Shown piece by piece: positions 17,883-26,215 of a stretch of DNA of 64,000 nt (within the stretch, counting starts at the first letter, position 1; each line of letters starts with the position of its first letter). Made by a program: the position numbers and the translations under genes. The notes beneath the pieces are model-generated. The model worked only from the letters and a program-made list of their open reading frames with translations, was not told the origin of the DNA and made no database searches. This DNA comes from Thalassorhabdomicrobium marinisediminis (GTDB lineage Bacteria; Pseudomonadota; Alphaproteobacteria; Rhodobacterales; Rhodobacteraceae): the NCBI RefSeq assembly GCF_003072065.1, contig NZ_QCYG01000001.1:248001-312000 (forward strand), given 5' to 3'.

Positions 17883-18144
17883 AATCCTTGCCGGTCGGCC
17901 GGGGGCCACGTTTCAGGCGCGCGCTGCGGCCGCCGCGACGTTTGCGCAGCAGGGGTGCGCGGGCGGGCAGGTCGGCGAGCACGGCACGGCGGGCGTCCGG
18001 GGGCAGGCGCGACCACTGGGAAATCTCGTCGATCGAGCGCAGGCAGCCGGTGCACAGGCGCGTTTCCGGATGGATGACGCAGATCTTGATGCAGGGGCTT
18101 TCGACCTCGTCCCGTGTCCAGATCTCGTCGCTCTCGTCTGTCAT
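17881..18144 (-). CDS. DUF1289 family small Cys-rich protein
   Basis: An 87-residue protein with the DUF1289 signature SPCIKICVIHPETRLCTGC (about residues 16-34): four conserved cysteines likely to bind a metal. It continues with LRSIDEISQWSRL and a basic, Arg-rich tail. The function is unknown. It begins directly after the ruvX stop, so ccmI, ruvX and this gene probably form one operon. Its stop codon overlaps copy B of the dispersed repeat. Confidence 0.85.
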   Translation of the reverse strand: MTDESDEIWTRDEVESPCIKICVIHPETRLCTGCLRSIDEISQWSRLPPDARRAVLADLPARAPLLRKRRGGRSARLKRGPRPTGKD

Positions 18145-18618
18145 TCAGGTGGCCTTCAGGTTGCGCAGGCGGTCCAGCAGTCCTTGCAGGATAACACCGG
18201 CGGCCACGTGGTCGATCACCTCACCGCGACGTTTGCGGGACGTATCCGCCTCAAGCAGGGCGCGTTCTGCGGCGACGGTGGAAAGCCGTTCGTCCCAGAA
18301 GGTGATGGGCAGATCGGTGAGCCGTGCGAGGTTGCGGGCAAAGGCGCGGGTCGATTGGGCGCGCGGGCCTTCAGAGCCGTCCATGTTGCGCGGCAAACCC
18401 AGCACGACGCCGGCAATTTGCCGGTGGTCGACGATCTTGAGCAATGCCGCCGCATCGACCTGGAACTTGCTGCGTTTGATGGTCTCGAGCGGGGTCGCGA
18501 TCATGTGGCCCGCGTCGCTCACGGCGACGCCGATGGTCTTGGTCCCAAGGTCAAGGCCCGCAAGCGGAGCGTAGCGGGGCAGGGCGGCGGCGAAGTCGGC
18601 GGGGTCCTCGTGGATCAT
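18145..18618 (-). CDS. ruvX: Holliday junction resolvase-like protein RuvX (YqgF)
   Basis: RNase H-fold protein of 157 residues. Known members act in 16S rRNA 5'-end processing and were proposed to resolve Holliday junctions. The first strand LAGLDLGTKTIGVAVSD (about 19-35) carries the first catalytic Asp; GVVLGLPRNMDGSEG (about 70-84) and FWDERLST (about 106-113) are the other family motifs, the last with catalytic residues. It overlaps the ccmI stop by 4 nt and abuts the DUF1289 gene. Confidence 0.93.
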   Translation of the reverse strand: MIHEDPADFAAALPRYAPLAGLDLGTKTIGVAVSDAGHMIATPLETIKRSKFQVDAAALLKIVDHRQIAGVVLGLPRNMDGSEGPRAQSTRAFARNLARLTDLPITFWDERLSTVAAERALLEADTSRKRRGEVIDHVAAGVILQGLLDRLRNLKAT

Positions 18619-19838
18619 TCTATGAGCTCCGCTGCGCGGGCGGCTTCCCGGATCAGGGTGACGGCCTGCACGTCGCCGCCGAATGTCAGCTCGGCTTCGT
18701 TCAGGATGGCCCGGGCGCGGTCTTCTTCACCCAACACCGTCAGCGCGGTGATCAGACGGGCCCAATCCTGCGGCGGGCCGCCTTCGGTGGCTAGACGGTC
18801 GGACAGTTGCTGCACCATCCCCTCGACCATCGCCTGCCGGTCTTCGGGGGCCATATCCTCGGCTGCGGCCAGATCTTCGGCCGAGGGGCCACGGCGCGAG
18901 GGCAGGGCGTAGTCGATACCCAGTTGTGCGGCGACATCCTCGATCTGGCCTGCGGCAAGACGCCAGTGGAACACGTCCTGCTCGCCGTTTTCCACGATGG
19001 GTCGCCAAAAACTGAAAGCCCGGTCGGGGCGGTCGTTCTGGGCGTTCACCAGCCCCATGTAATACTGCGCGGGCAGGTTGTCAGGCTCATCGCGCAGGAT
19101 GTTGCGGGCGATGGTTTCGGCCTCGGGCGAGACATAGCCGCGTGTGCCGATCACCAGAAAGTCGAGCAGCCGGACAAGGTCGGCCGAGGTCACATCCTCG
19201 CCCAGCAGCGAGATGGCCTTTTCCTGCGCGCGCGCGGCGCGGGTCATGTTGCCGATGCTGGCTTCGACCTGTGCCAGATAGACGTAGGCGGTGGCGTCGG
19301 TGGGGCGCTCAAAGGCGGCGGCGCGCAGAGCCTGCAGGATCTCGCGCGTCTCATCTCCGGCCTGGGCGATGGCGTCGGGCTGTTCGGCCAGGGCTTCCGC
19401 CTCAAGCTGTCCGGGGCGCGTGGCGCGCCGCTCTTCCGCTGCCGCGAGGCGCACGGCGCGGGGCACATCGCCATAGCCGAAGTTGCCCAGCGTGGCGTAG
19501 AGCCCGACAGCCCCTGCGACAATCGCCAGCCCGGCCAGGCCGGCCGCGATGCGGCTGCCCCGGGGCGGCGCATCGACCGCCCCTTTGCGCGCGGCGGCGT
19601 CGGCCTGCAACAGACGTCGCGAGACTTCGGTCCGCGTGCGCTCGGCCTCGGCCTTGTCCAGCACGCCGCGGGCAAGGTCGCGGTCCACCTCAGCCAATTG
19701 GTCGCGGTAGATGTCGATATCCGTCATGCGTTTGCCTGCGCCGGGCGCAGCCCGCCAGAGGGGTTTTAAAAGGGCGAGGCCCACCAGCAGCACCAAGGCG
19801 CCGCAGATCAGCACGAAGATCATCCATTCCGTATCCAT
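18615..19838 (-). CDS. ccmI: Cytochrome c biogenesis protein CcmI
   Basis: Periplasmic-facing chaperone of the system I cytochrome c maturation apparatus that holds apocytochrome c for haem ligation. The 407-residue protein has a first membrane segment at residues 6-25 and a cytoplasmic leucine-zipper-like loop (DIDIYRDQLAEVDRDLARG). A second membrane segment follows at about 98-118, then a large TPR-like C-terminal domain containing RAARAQEKAISLLGEDVT and NLPAQYYMGLVNAQNDRPD. Other ccm genes are not adjacent. It is divergent from the sox genes across a 168-bp gap. Confidence 0.9.
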   Translation of the reverse strand: MDTEWMIFVLICGALVLLVGLALLKPLWRAAPGAGKRMTDIDIYRDQLAEVDRDLARGVLDKAEAERTRTEVSRRLLQADAAARKGAVDAPPRGSRIAAGLAGLAIVAGAVGLYATLGNFGYGDVPRAVRLAAAEERRATRPGQLEAEALAEQPDAIAQAGDETREILQALRAAAFERPTDATAYVYLAQVEASIGNMTRAARAQEKAISLLGEDVTSADLVRLLDFLVIGTRGYVSPEAETIARNILRDEPDNLPAQYYMGLVNAQNDRPDRAFSFWRPIVENGEQDVFHWRLAAGQIEDVAAQLGIDYALPSRRGPSAEDLAAAEDMAPEDRQAMVEGMVQQLSDRLATEGGPPQDWARLITALTVLGEEDRARAILNEAELTFGGDVQAVTLIREAARAAELIE

Positions 19839-20006
19839 GGCACTGGTTTAGGGGCCTTTGACGGGCTGGAAAAGCACCAATGACCGCTTTCCCTGTGACG
19901 TTTGAACACAGTGTCGTTAATTGGTGGTTTCATGTCGCGGGGGGTATCCTCAAAACCGGGCGGACCTCGCAAAAGGATTCTATCGATATTGCAACGGGGA
20001 CCCGCC

Positions 20007-21251
20007 ATGCGCCGCTTTTCTGCCTTCGCCATCGCCCGAGAGGCCGCCCGGTATCACACGGGATGGGAGCGGCACTGGCGCTCGCCCGAACCGAAGAAGA
20101 AATATGATGTGATCATCGTCGGTGCGGGGGGCCACGGGTTGGCCACAGCATGGCATCTGGGCAAGCACTACGGGATCACCAATGTGGCGATCATCGAAAA
20201 GGGCTGGCTGGGCGGCGGCAACACCGGGCGCAACACGACGATCATCCGCTCGAACTACCTGCAGGACCCGTCGGCGGCGATCTACGAGAAGTCCCGCTCG
20301 CTCTATGAAACGATGAGTCAGGACCTCAACTACAACGTCATGTTCAGCCCCCGCGGCGTGATCATGCTGGCGCAGACCCATCACGAGGTGCGCGGCTACA
20401 AGCGGACGGCCCATGCCAACGCCCTGCAAGGGGTGACGACCGAATGGATCGAGCCTGCGCGCGTCAAGGAACTGTGCCCAATCATGAATATCGACGGGCC
20501 ACGTTACCCGGTGCTGGGGGGGCTGTGGCAGGCCCGCGGCGGTACGGCGCGGCATGATGCGGTGGCCTGGGGCTATGCGCGCGCCTGTTCCGACATGGGC
20601 ATGGACATCATCCAGAAGTGCGAAGTCACCAACGTGCGCACCGAAGCTGGCCGCGTGGTCGGCGTGGACACCACCAAGGGTGCGATCGACTGTGACAAGC
20701 TCGGCATGGTCGTCGCGGGCCACGCCAGCCACCTGGCCGAGATGGCGGGCTTCCGTCTGCCAATGGAGAGCGTCGCCCTGCAAGCGCTGGTGTCCGAGCC
20801 GATCAAGCCTTGCATGGACATCGTCGTGATGGCCAACACGGTGCACGGCTACCTCAGCCAGTCCGACAAGGGCGAGATGGTGATCGGCGGCGGCACCGAC
20901 GGGTTCAACAACTACACCCAGCGCGGCTCCTTCCACCATGTCGAGGAAACCGTCCGCGCCCTGAACGAGACCTTCCCCATCCTGTCGCGGTTGAAGATGC
21001 TGCGCCAGTGGGGCGGGATCGTCGATGTGACGGGCGACCGCTCTCCGATCCTGTCGAAAACCCCGGTTGAGGGCGTCTTCGTCAACTGCGGCTGGGGCAC
21101 CGGCGGCTTCAAGGCGATCCCCGGATCGGGCTTTGCCATGGCTGAGCTGATGGCCAAAGGCGCATCGCCGCTCACGGACGAGTTTTCGATGTACCGCTTC
21201 CGCGAAGGCAAGTTCATCGACGAAAGCGTCGCCGCCGGGGTCGCACACTAA
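20007..21251 (+). CDS. soxB: Sarcosine oxidase beta subunit SoxB
   Basis: Flavoprotein subunit of heterotetrameric sarcosine oxidase, which oxidatively demethylates sarcosine to glycine and passes the methyl group to tetrahydrofolate. The 414-residue protein has a Rossmann site VIIVGAGGHGLATAWHLG (about 35-52) and GGNTGRNTTIIRSNY. TARHD (His183) corresponds to the family histidine that binds FMN covalently. I chose the ATG at 20007, with GGGGA 6 nt upstream, rather than the longer ORF from 19902. The gene is the first of the sox locus, but soxD does not follow until 22111. Confidence 0.93.
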   Translation: MRRFSAFAIAREAARYHTGWERHWRSPEPKKKYDVIIVGAGGHGLATAWHLGKHYGITNVAIIEKGWLGGGNTGRNTTIIRSNYLQDPSAAIYEKSRSLYETMSQDLNYNVMFSPRGVIMLAQTHHEVRGYKRTAHANALQGVTTEWIEPARVKELCPIMNIDGPRYPVLGGLWQARGGTARHDAVAWGYARACSDMGMDIIQKCEVTNVRTEAGRVVGVDTTKGAIDCDKLGMVVAGHASHLAEMAGFRLPMESVALQALVSEPIKPCMDIVVMANTVHGYLSQSDKGEMVIGGGTDGFNNYTQRGSFHHVEETVRALNETFPILSRLKMLRQWGGIVDVTGDRSPILSKTPVEGVFVNCGWGTGGFKAIPGSGFAMAELMAKGASPLTDEFSMYRFREGKFIDESVAAGVAH

Positions 21252-21444
21252 TGACGCGGCGGACCCGATCCCAAAGCGAAGTCTTGTCCGGACGCAAGCG
21301 GTGCGGCGCGACCTTGGCCGGTTCCTGCGCATTGCGACGGCCCAATCTGGCCGACCGCCGCCCAAACCGCTTGGCCAATCCGGCATCGGTTCCGTCTGCC
21401 GCGCGTTTCGCCATGGTGCGCCCAGCATCGCAAAAGGACATACC

Positions 21445-21654
21445 ATGGCAAACTACGATCTTTCCAAACCCGCACCCGACAAGCGCAGCCTTATCGACGC
21501 AGGCTCGCCCATCGGGGGCATCGGCCTTATCATCCTCGGCTCGGTCATCATCCTCACCCTGCTGTACTTGGTGTTCGGCACCGTCGGCCCTGCGGACGAC
21601 CGCAGCGTCGATCAGGGCGCGCCGGGCACCGTCCAGACCGACGCCACCGGCTGA
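21445..21654 (+). CDS. Small single-pass membrane protein between soxB and soxD
   Basis: A 69-residue hypothetical protein with a hydrophilic N-terminus, one membrane segment (GGIGLIILGSVIILTLLYLVFG, about residues 24-45) and an acidic tail. AAAGGA lies 8 nt upstream of the ATG, a good ribosome binding site. It is 193 nt after soxB, in the same direction. I do not recognise a family. It and the next gene are not part of the usual soxBDAG order. Confidence 0.55.
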   Translation: MANYDLSKPAPDKRSLIDAGSPIGGIGLIILGSVIILTLLYLVFGTVGPADDRSVDQGAPGTVQTDATG

Positions 21655-21677
21655 GTCGGCGGCAACGGGGGGCTTCG

Positions 21678-21703
21678 GGAACAAATCCCACACCGCGCGC
21701 GTT
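21678..21703 (+). promoter_or_regulatory. EcfG-type promoter inside the sox locus
   Basis: GGAAC (21678-21682), 17 nt, CGTT (21700-21703), an exact match to the EcfG motif, 45 nt upstream of the 85-residue membrane protein gene. With the terminator at 22036-22066 it makes that gene an independent stress-responsive cassette. Confidence 0.7.
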
Positions 21704-21747
21704 GCCTCTGTGTATCGTTATTCTGAATACACAGGAGATCTGACATC

Positions 21748-22005
21748 ATGGCCGATCCACACAATACACCACCACCGGAGCGGGTCACCACGACCACCAC
21801 GACGACTGACAAGAGCAGTAGCTCCATGGGGTTCATCCTCGGCATCGTCGTTGTCGTCGTTGCCATCCTCGCGTGGTTCATGTTCGCGGGCAGCGACGCG
21901 GGCGACGGCGTTGATGATGTCAATGTCACCGTTGAAGGGGCCAGCGATCCGGTTGAAAGCACAGGCGAGGCTGTTGAAGGGTCCGTCGAAGGCGCAACCG
22001 ACTAA
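21748..22005 (+). CDS. Small single-pass membrane protein with acidic tail (probable stress gene)
   Basis: An 85-residue protein: Pro/Thr/Ser-rich N-terminus (VTTTTTTTDKSSSS), one membrane helix (GFILGIVVVVVAILAWFMF, about 28-46) and a C-terminal tail rich in Asp, Glu, Val and Ser. It has a good ribosome binding site (CAGGAG). An exact EcfG promoter lies upstream and an intrinsic terminator downstream, so it is likely transcribed on its own although it sits between soxB and soxD. Its architecture matches the 79-residue protein at 33150-33389, which has a similar promoter and terminator. The function is unknown. Confidence 0.65.
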   Translation: MADPHNTPPPERVTTTTTTTDKSSSSMGFILGIVVVVVAILAWFMFAGSDAGDGVDDVNVTVEGASDPVESTGEAVEGSVEGATD

Positions 22006-22035
22006 GCCGACCCCACCTTTGTTTGCACTCTCTCA

Positions 22036-22066
22036 GGCTGATGCCCCTTCGGGCGTCGGCCTTTTT
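22036..22066 (+). terminator. Intrinsic terminator within the sox locus
   Basis: An 11-bp stem (GGCTGATGCCC with GGGCGTCGGCC, two G-T pairs), a 4-nt CTTC loop and a TTTTT tract. It follows the 85-residue gene and precedes soxD by 45 nt, so soxDAG either relies on read-through or has its own promoter. Confidence 0.85.
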
Positions 22067-22110
22067 GCGTTCGCACCCCCTGTTTTCCCCTGTCTGATCG
22101 GAGCACCCCC

Positions 22111-22467
22111 ATGCTGACCCTTTCGTGCCCTTATTGCGGCGTGCAATGCGATGAAACCGAACTTGCGGCGGGGGGTGAGGCGCATCTGAAACGCTACGGA
22201 CCCGAAAGCTCGCCCGAGGAGTTCGAAAGCTATCTGTTCGTGCGCGAAAACCCCAAGGGGGTGCATCTTGAGCGGTGGCGCCATGCCCACGGCTGCGGCA
22301 AGTGGTTCCACGCCGCCCGTTGCACCATGACGCTTGAGGTCTTCGGCACCTATCCGGCGCAAACCCTCGCACCGCCGCAAGAGCTGGTCGAGAAAATTCT
22401 GGCCAAACGGCCCGGCTGGACCTGGCGCGAGTTCGGCCAGTCCGACATGGAAGGAGCACAGGCATGA
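22111..22467 (+). CDS. soxD: Sarcosine oxidase delta subunit SoxD
   Basis: Small zinc-binding subunit of the sarcosine oxidase complex. The 118-residue length is slightly above the usual 90-110. The metal ligands are CPYCG (Cys6, Cys9) and HAHGCGKWFHAARC (about 58-71). The motif GPESSPEEFESYLFVRENPK is characteristic of the family. It overlaps the soxA start by 4 nt. Confidence 0.93.
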   Translation: MLTLSCPYCGVQCDETELAAGGEAHLKRYGPESSPEEFESYLFVRENPKGVHLERWRHAHGCGKWFHAARCTMTLEVFGTYPAQTLAPPQELVEKILAKRPGWTWREFGQSDMEGAQA

Positions 22468-25400
22468 GCACACGTCTGGCAAACGCGGGGCGGCTGATCG
22501 ACCGCAGCAAACAGATCTCGTTCAAGTTCAACGGCAAGACCCTGCGCGCCTATGCGGGCGACACGCTCGCCTCGGCGCTGCTGGCGAACGACCAGATGCT
22601 GGTCGGGCGGTCGTTCAAATACCACCGCCCCCGGGGCATCGTGGCCAGCGGCGCGGAAGAGCCCAACGCGCTGGTGAACCTTGGCACCGGCGGGCATTTC
22701 GAGCCGAACCAGCGCGTCACCACGCAAGAGGTGTTCGACGGGCTCACCGCGACCTCCCAGAACCACTGGCCGAGCCTTGAGTTCGACGTGGGCGCGGTGA
22801 ACGCGCAGCTCAGCCGGTTCATGCCGGCGGGGTTCTACTACAAAACCTTTCTGTTCCCGCGTCCGTTCTGGAAGCACCTGTACGAGCCGGTGATCCGCAA
22901 GGCCGCCGGGCTGGGCAAGGCCCCCAAGGACCGCGACGCCGATGTCTATGAGTATTTCTACGCCCATGTGGACGTGATGGTCGTGGGCGGCGGGATCGCC
23001 GGGCTTGCGGCCGCGCTGGCGGCGGGCCGTGCGGGCGCGCGGGTGCTGCTGGTGGAACAGACCGCCCATTGGGGTGGCCGCGCGGCGGTGGACGGCGCAC
23101 AGATCGAAGGAGCTGACGCGCAAGACTGGATTAATTCCATCGTGCAAGAACTTGAAAGCATGGAAAATGTCACCTTGGTGACACGCTGCATGGGCGCGGG
23201 CGTCTATGATCACGGCTACGCGCTGGCCTATGAGCGTCTGACCGACCATCTGGCCGAGAAGACCGGCCCGCGCCACCGGCTGTGGCGCATCCGCGCCAAA
23301 CAGATCGTCACCGCCACCGGCGCGATCGAGCGGCCTTTGTCCTTTGCCGGGAACGATATTCCGGGCGTGATGCTGGCCAGTGCCGCGCGGGACTATCTGG
23401 TGAACTACGGCGCGTCGGTCGGGGACCGCACCGTGGTCGTGACGAACAACGACGACGCCTACCGCACCGCCATCGCGCTGGTGCAGGCCGGGCTTTCGGT
23501 GCCCGCCATCGTGGATGCCCGCAAGACCGCCGGGCCGCTGGCGGATGAGGCGAAAGCCCTCGGGATCAAGGTGATGCACGGCAAGGGCATTGCATCGGTG
23601 AAGGGCGGCAAACGGGTCACGGGCGTGGCCATTTGCAATCAGGCCGGCGAGGGTGCCGTGCTTGAGGAAATCGCCTGCGACGCGGTGGCCATGTCCGGCG
23701 GCTGGTCGCCCGTGGTGCACCTGTGGTCGCACTGTGGCGGCAAGCTGATCTGGGACGAGGGGCAGAGCCATTTCCGCCCGGACGCCGCACGCCCGCCCAC
23801 CGGCGCGGATGGAGAAGGCTTCGTGATCCCCGCCGGGATCGCTGATGGCGCGATGCTGACCGGCGACGTCTTGACCAATGGTCACGAGGCGGGTGCCGCT
23901 GCGGCCAAAGCCGCCGGGATCAACGGTGCAGCCGGCAGCGCCCCCCAGGGCGACCTGGCCGAGGAAGCGCCGATGGAAGCGGTCTGGATGATGCCGCAGG
24001 GCGCGGGCTACAAGCTGCGCTCGAAAATGTGGCTCGACTACCAGAACGACGTGAAAGTGAGCGACGTGCAACTGGCCGCGCAAGAGGGCTATGAAAGCGT
24101 CGAGCACACCAAACGCTACACCACGCTCGGGATGGCGACGGATCAGGGGAAGTTGAGCAACATCAACGGCTTGGCGGTGCTTTCTGATGCCTTGGGTCAG
24201 GCCATCCCGGCCACCGGCACCACCACCTTCCGTCCGCCTTATACGCCAATCTCGCTGGGCTCTATCGGCGGGGAAGCCAGCCGAGAGCTGTTCCAGCCCC
24301 TGCGCAAGACCCCGATCCACGACTGGTCCGACGCCAACGGCGCCTATTGGGAGCCGGTCGGCCACTGGCGGCGCGTCTATACCTACCAGCGCGACGGCGA
24401 GAGCATCGAGGACGCAGTCAATCGCGAGGTCAAGAACACGCGCGAGAACCTCGGGCTGCTGGACGCCTCGACCCTCGGCAAATTGATCGTCAAGGGCCCG
24501 GATGCGGGCAAGTTCCTCGACATGATGTACACCAACATGATGTCCAACCTGAAGATCGGCAAATGCCGCTATGGGCTCATGTGCAACGAACAGGGCTTCC
24601 TGATGGACGACGGCGTTGTCGCCCGGATGGATGAGGACACCTGGCTGTGCCACACCACCACTGGCGGTGCGGAACACATTCACGGTCACATGGAAGAATG
24701 GCTGCAGACCGAATGGTGGGACTGGGATGTCTATGTCGCCAATGTCACCGAGCAATATGCGCAGATCGGCGTCGTGGGTCCAAAGGCCCGCAAGCTTTTG
24801 GAAAAGCTGGGCGGCTTGGACGTCAGCGCCGAGACCTTGCCCTTCATGCAATGGGCCGATGGCGAGATCGGCGGCTTCACCTGCCGCGTGTTCCGCATCT
24901 CGTTCTCCGGTGAGCTGAGCTACGAGATCGCGGTGAAAGCGAGCGAGGGGGAAGCCTTCTGGAAGATGCTGTATGAGGCCGCGCAGGAATTCGGCGTCAT
25001 GCCTTATGGCACCGAATGTCTGCACGTGCTGCGGGCCGAGAAAGGGTTCATCATGATCGGGGACGAAACCGACGGCACGGTCATCCCGCAGGACCTTGGG
25101 TTGAACTGGGCGATTTCCAAGAAGAAAGAGGATTTCTTGGGCAAACGCGGCCAGCAGCGCAGTCACATGCTCGACCCCGACCGCTGGAAGCTGGTGGGGC
25201 TGGAAAGCACCGACGGCTCGGTCATCCCCGATGGTGCCTATGCCGTGGCCGGGGGAGAGAACGCGAACGGCCAGCGCAACACCGAAGGGCGCATCACCTC
25301 GACCTATTATTCCGCAAATCTGGAACGCGGGATTGCCATGGGGCTGGTCAAGGACGGGCCGCAGCGCATGGGCGAGGTGATCACCTTCCCGAAAATCGAT

Positions 25401-25472
25401 GGCACGCAGGTGCAGGCGAAGATCGTCAACGCGGTCTTCTATGATCCGGAAGGGGAGAAGCAGAATGTCTGA
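22464..25472 (+). CDS. soxA: Sarcosine oxidase alpha subunit SoxA
   Basis: Large subunit of 1002 residues, the usual family length. It has an N-terminal [2Fe-2S]-like fold of the 2Fe-2S_4 family (FKFNGKTLRAYAGDTLASAL). A pyridine-nucleotide/FAD Rossmann domain starts at VMVVGGGIAGLAAALAAG (about 172-189). The C-terminal GcvT-like aminomethyltransferase domain (about 600-1000, with TECLHVLRAEKGFIMIGDET) binds tetrahydrofolate and receives the methyl group. It is flanked by soxD and soxG with overlaps, confirming a soxDAG operon. Confidence 0.95.
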   Translation: MSTRLANAGRLIDRSKQISFKFNGKTLRAYAGDTLASALLANDQMLVGRSFKYHRPRGIVASGAEEPNALVNLGTGGHFEPNQRVTTQEVFDGLTATSQNHWPSLEFDVGAVNAQLSRFMPAGFYYKTFLFPRPFWKHLYEPVIRKAAGLGKAPKDRDADVYEYFYAHVDVMVVGGGIAGLAAALAAGRAGARVLLVEQTAHWGGRAAVDGAQIEGADAQDWINSIVQELESMENVTLVTRCMGAGVYDHGYALAYERLTDHLAEKTGPRHRLWRIRAKQIVTATGAIERPLSFAGNDIPGVMLASAARDYLVNYGASVGDRTVVVTNNDDAYRTAIALVQAGLSVPAIVDARKTAGPLADEAKALGIKVMHGKGIASVKGGKRVTGVAICNQAGEGAVLEEIACDAVAMSGGWSPVVHLWSHCGGKLIWDEGQSHFRPDAARPPTGADGEGFVIPAGIADGAMLTGDVLTNGHEAGAAAAKAAGINGAAGSAPQGDLAEEAPMEAVWMMPQGAGYKLRSKMWLDYQNDVKVSDVQLAAQEGYESVEHTKRYTTLGMATDQGKLSNINGLAVLSDALGQAIPATGTTTFRPPYTPISLGSIGGEASRELFQPLRKTPIHDWSDANGAYWEPVGHWRRVYTYQRDGESIEDAVNREVKNTRENLGLLDASTLGKLIVKGPDAGKFLDMMYTNMMSNLKIGKCRYGLMCNEQGFLMDDGVVARMDEDTWLCHTTTGGAEHIHGHMEEWLQTEWWDWDVYVANVTEQYAQIGVVGPKARKLLEKLGGLDVSAETLPFMQWADGEIGGFTCRVFRISFSGELSYEIAVKASEGEAFWKMLYEAAQEFGVMPYGTECLHVLRAEKGFIMIGDETDGTVIPQDLGLNWAISKKKEDFLGKRGQQRSHMLDPDRWKLVGLESTDGSVIPDGAYAVAGGENANGQRNTEGRITSTYYSANLERGIAMGLVKDGPQRMGEVITFPKIDGTQVQAKIVNAVFYDPEGEKQNV

Positions 25473-25992
25473 ACTGGCGACAATCACCCGACACGCGGAA
25501 CGGGGCATGATCACGCTGCGCGCGGACCTCTCAGACGGAACCGTGGGAGAGGCCGTGCGCGCGGCGACGGGCCATGCAATCCCCGCTGCGGGCAAGATCG
25601 CGGGCGACGGGACCAAGGGCGTGCTCTGGATGTCTCCGGACGAGCTTTTGATCATGGTGCCTTATGACACTGTGGACGCGGCGCTGGAGCAGATCGTCAC
25701 GGCCCTGTCCGGGGTGCACCATCTGGCGGTCAATGTCTCGGACGCGCGGGCAGTGTTCACCGTGGCCGGAGACGACGCGCGCGAGGTTCTGGCGCGTTTG
25801 TGTCCGGTGGACTTGCATGCGCAGAGTTTCGGGGTGGGCGATTTCCGGCGCACTCGGCTGGCGCAGGTGCCTGCGGCCTTTTGGCAGCATGAGACCGGGT
25901 TTGACGTGGTGTGCTTCCGCTCGGTCGGTGACTACGCTGAAGGTGTGTTGCGACGGTCCGCGCAGGGCACGCCCACCGGTGCGCTGGGGTGA
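25465..25992 (+). CDS. soxG: Sarcosine oxidase gamma subunit SoxG
   Basis: A 175-residue GcvT-fold subunit that completes the heterotetramer. The start at 25465 (MSELAT) follows AAGGGGAG and overlaps soxA by 8 nt; the longer frame from 25399 lies inside soxA. Typical segments are GVLWMSPDELLIMVP and FRRTRLAQVPAAFWQ. No folate genes such as purU or folD follow, although they accompany soxBDAG in many relatives. Confidence 0.92.
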   Translation: MSELATITRHAERGMITLRADLSDGTVGEAVRAATGHAIPAAGKIAGDGTKGVLWMSPDELLIMVPYDTVDAALEQIVTALSGVHHLAVNVSDARAVFTVAGDDAREVLARLCPVDLHAQSFGVGDFRRTRLAQVPAAFWQHETGFDVVCFRSVGDYAEGVLRRSAQGTPTGALG

Positions 25993-25996
25993 ACGG

Positions 25997-26046
25997 CCGG
26001 GGGCTGTCTGCCCCCGGACCCCCGAGGATATTTGAAAAGCAAAGAT
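25997..26046 (+). repeat. Intergenic GC hairpin with CCCCCGAGGATATTTG element
   Basis: After soxG, CCGGGGGCTGTCTGCCCCCGG forms a hairpin and is followed by ACCCCCGAGGATATTTG and an A-rich stretch. From memory, this CCCCGAGGATATTT block recurs in intergenic regions of many Rhodobacteraceae genomes. It lies between two converging transcription units. Only one copy was noticed in the window. Confidence 0.5.
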
Positions 26047-26062
26047 GGGTAGGGCCGGCGGC

Positions 26063-26191
26063 TCAGGCGGTCTGCGCCGCAGCGGCGAGCCGTTTTGCGC
26101 GGTAACACTGCATGAAGGGGATGGTCTGCCCATTGCTGATGGCGCGGAACACCTTGCGCCTCCAGATCGTGCCGGTCTTGTGATGGGTCAA
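26063..26191 (-). CDS. Possible 42-residue ORF downstream of the glycosyltransferases
   Basis: An uninterrupted minus-strand frame from TTG 26191 to TGA 26063 reads LTHHKTGTIWRRKVFRAISN and continues GQTIPFMQCYRAKRL, ending AAAAQTA. The composition looks protein-like, with Trp, Cys, Tyr and basic residues, but there is no clear ribosome binding site and the start is TTG. It begins 24 nt after the glycosyltransferase stop. It may be a small gene or the remnant of a lost C-terminus. I do not recognise a family. Confidence 0.3.
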   Translation of the reverse strand: MTHHKTGTIWRRKVFRAISNGQTIPFMQCYRAKRLAAAAQTA

Positions 26192-26215
26192 CGCAAAGAA
26201 AACGGGCGGGCGGGG

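Noticed and set aside
17703-17909. A 68-codon minus-strand frame containing EFIWSDEG
   Set aside because: It is created by copy B of the dispersed repeat and overlaps the DUF1289 stop; no start signal.
19902-20006. The longer N-terminus of soxB from ATG 19902
   Set aside because: It crosses the divergent promoter region and adds residues not typical of SoxB; the ATG at 20007 has a good ribosome binding site.
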